From HGM12587 sp964602445 (GTDB taxonomy: Bacteria > Bacillota > Clostridia > Lachnospirales > Lachnospiraceae): a DNA stretch of 64,000 nucleotides. The notes under the pieces are model-generated. The model saw only the letters and a program-made list of their open reading frames with translations, made no database searches and was not told where the DNA came from. Below are positions 62,738-64,000 of this stretch, piece after piece. Positions within the stretch are counted from its first letter, which is position 1, and every line of letters starts with the position of its first letter. The stretch lies in the NCBI GenBank assembly GCA_964602445.1, contig CAZRQV010000003.1:62001-126000 (forward strand), read 5' to 3'. The translations under genes and the position numbers were made by a program.

Positions 62738-64000
62738 ATGAAAAGTTTTTTATACAGACAGAGACTGGGGTATGGTCTGGGAGATTTTGCCTGTAATCTG
62801 ATCTGGCAGGTCATATCATTATATTTGTTGTATTTTTACACAGATGTTATGCAGCTTGATGCGACAGCGATTGCAGCAATGTTTGTGGTGTGTCGTGTGA
62901 TCGATGCGATCACAGATGTGTTGGTTGGGTTTGCAATTGACAAAACAAGATCCAGATGGGGAAAAAGCAGACCATGGTTTTTATTTGGAGCGATACCATT
63001 TGCGATATCAGCATTCCTGGCATTTAGTGTTCCAAATATTTCGCCGGATGGAAAATTAGTTTATGCATATACAACATACATTTTTCTTTCATTTATGTAT
63101 ACCGTAGTAAACATTCCGTTGGCTTCTATATTACCGTCACTGACAGATGATATGAATGAAAGAACCGTACTGGCATCCTGGAGAAAGTTTTTTGCGTTTT
63201 TGGGCTCAACGATCGTATCTGCAACAGCATTGACTATGGTAAATCTGATTGGTAAAGGAAATGAAGTTCTTGGATTCCGTGTAGTAATGGGAATTTTTGG
63301 AATTGTTGGATGTATCTGCTTTTTCCTGACTTTTGCATTGGTACGGGAAGAAAATCTTCAAACTACCGATAAAAATGCAACTTTAAAAGAAACCGTAAAA
63401 TCACTTGCGGTGAACACTCCGTGGAAACTGTTTGCATTAAACATTCTGTTCATGTGGACAGGATATTTTATACAGTCATCCGCACTGGTATATTATTACA
63501 AATATTATGTCGGAAGTACGGAAATGGCTTCATTGATCGCAACGATTATGACTATGATTCCGATGGCAGTAAATCTGACAGTTCCATTTTTTGCAAAAAA
63601 ATTAGGAAAAAGGAATCTTTATTCTTCGGCTGCTATGGTGCAGCTGGCAGGATTGGCGGTAATTTGGCTTGGCGATTTGAATATGACATTAGTAATCATA
63701 GGTGCGGTCATTTCTGCCTGCGGCTATGGAATCAAAGAAAGTATTTATTTTTCCATGCAGGCGGATCCTGTGGATTATGGAGAATGGAAAACAGGAGTGC
63801 AGGCAGCAGGAACCTTATCTTCCATAAATGGTTTTTTGGGAAAAGTAGCACAGGCTGCGGCAGGAGGAATTTCCGGAGTGCTGTTGGCGTGGGGAGGTTA
63901 TCAATCAACGGCAGCAGTACAGACAGCAGAAGCGATTACAGCAATGAAAGCAATGTATCTATATATTCCGATGGTATTGCTGATCTGTTCTGTGATCACC
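62738..64000 (+). CDS. GPH-family sugar:cation symporter, 3'-truncated by window end
   Basis: 421 codons are visible and the frame is open at base 64000; family members have about 450-480 residues. Multiple hydrophobic segments of the MelB/YicJ type; the N-terminal FAIDKTRSRWGKSRPW loop and the Asp in MQADPVDYGEWKTG are characteristic. CTAAGGAGA precedes the ATG. Typical substrates are glycosides such as melibiose, glucuronides or xylosides. The neighbouring glycosidase, if any, lies beyond the window. Confidence 0.9.
   Translation, partial: MKSFLYRQRLGYGLGDFACNLIWQVISLYLLYFYTDVMQLDATAIAAMFVVCRVIDAITDVLVGFAIDKTRSRWGKSRPWFLFGAIPFAISAFLAFSVPNISPDGKLVYAYTTYIFLSFMYTVVNIPLASILPSLTDDMNERTVLASWRKFFAFLGSTIVSATALTMVNLIGKGNEVLGFRVVMGIFGIVGCICFFLTFALVREENLQTTDKNATLKETVKSLAVNTPWKLFALNILFMWTGYFIQSSALVYYYKYYVGSTEMASLIATIMTMIPMAVNLTVPFFAKKLGKRNLYSSAAMVQLAGLAVIWLGDLNMTLVIIGAVISACGYGIKESIYFSMQADPVDYGEWKTGVQAAGTLSSINGFLGKVAQAAAGGISGVLLAWGGYQSTAAVQTAEAITAMKAMYLYIPMVLLICSVIT

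Noticed and set aside
1..64000. CRISPR arrays, tRNA/rRNA genes, insertion sequences, integrases or attachment sites
   Set aside because: Read for regular spaced repeats, cloverleaf genes and transposase-like products; none seen. A tool search could still find a divergent short RNA.

Overview
The window is chromosomal DNA of an anaerobic, endospore-forming, low-GC Gram-positive bacterium. It fits a gut Lachnospiraceae (Blautia, Ruminococcus torques/gnavus or Dorea type). The evidence is the spoIIGA-sigE-sigG sporulation cluster, a trimeric [FeFe]-hydrogenase, strong AGGAGG ribosome sites, and a mucin O-glycan locus. I saw no rRNA, tRNA, CRISPR array, transposase or prophage gene. The assignment rests on gene content and remembered families, not on a search.

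Layout. 1-10.8 kb is a division and cell-wall (dcw) cluster: two class B penicillin-binding proteins (the first cut by the window start), mraY, murD, ftsW/spoVE, murA, divIB and ftsZ, closed by a terminator. 10.9-12.7 kb holds divergent aroE and aroD around a shared palindromic control region. 12.9-15.4 kb is spoIIGA-sigE-sigG, with a Spo0A-type promoter. 15.5-31.7 kb is a host-glycan region: a 2,023-residue secreted GH101 endo-alpha-N-acetylgalactosaminidase with cell-wall-binding repeats, pckA, an AraC regulator, and a sugar ABC importer (binding protein, two permeases, small membrane protein). It ends with a GH112 galacto-N-biose phosphorylase and a ROK sugar kinase. 31.7-34.6 kb is trkA-trkH (potassium uptake). 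34.8-38.7 kb has an alpha/beta hydrolase and a pantothenate/CoA set (coaX, coaBC, a PanT-like ECF transporter). 38.9-43.0 kb encodes the HydCBA hydrogenase. 43.1-50.4 kb holds a UPF0340 protein, ispF, a GNAT acetyltransferase, an M19 dipeptidase, an LCP-family protein, a C39-like protein and a surface 5'-nucleotidase. 50.5-53.1 kb, on the minus strand, is an MBOAT/SGNH surface O-acylation pair followed by a tiny protein. 53.4-61.5 kb has an NSS amino-acid transporter, an ABC ATPase with a 1,154-residue FtsX-like permease, and a PadR-HAAS-DUF4097-PspC envelope module. The window ends in a divergent AraC regulator and GPH-type sugar symporter, the latter cut by the window end.

How it fits together. 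The GH101 enzyme should release the core-1 disaccharide Gal-beta-1,3-GalNAc from mucin at the cell surface. The importer would take it in, and GH112 would split it by phosphorolysis to galactose-1-phosphate and GalNAc. No ABC ATPase, N-acetylhexosamine 1-kinase or Leloir genes are present locally, so the ROK kinase and genes elsewhere must complete the route.

The most unusual regulatory features are two intrinsic-terminator hairpins whose 3' arm contains the Shine-Dalgarno of the next gene, with the U-tract abutting its ATG (2110-2149 and 50761-50700 minus). Others are a PadR promoter framed by two perfect inverted repeats and a spoIIG-type promoter with long spacing.
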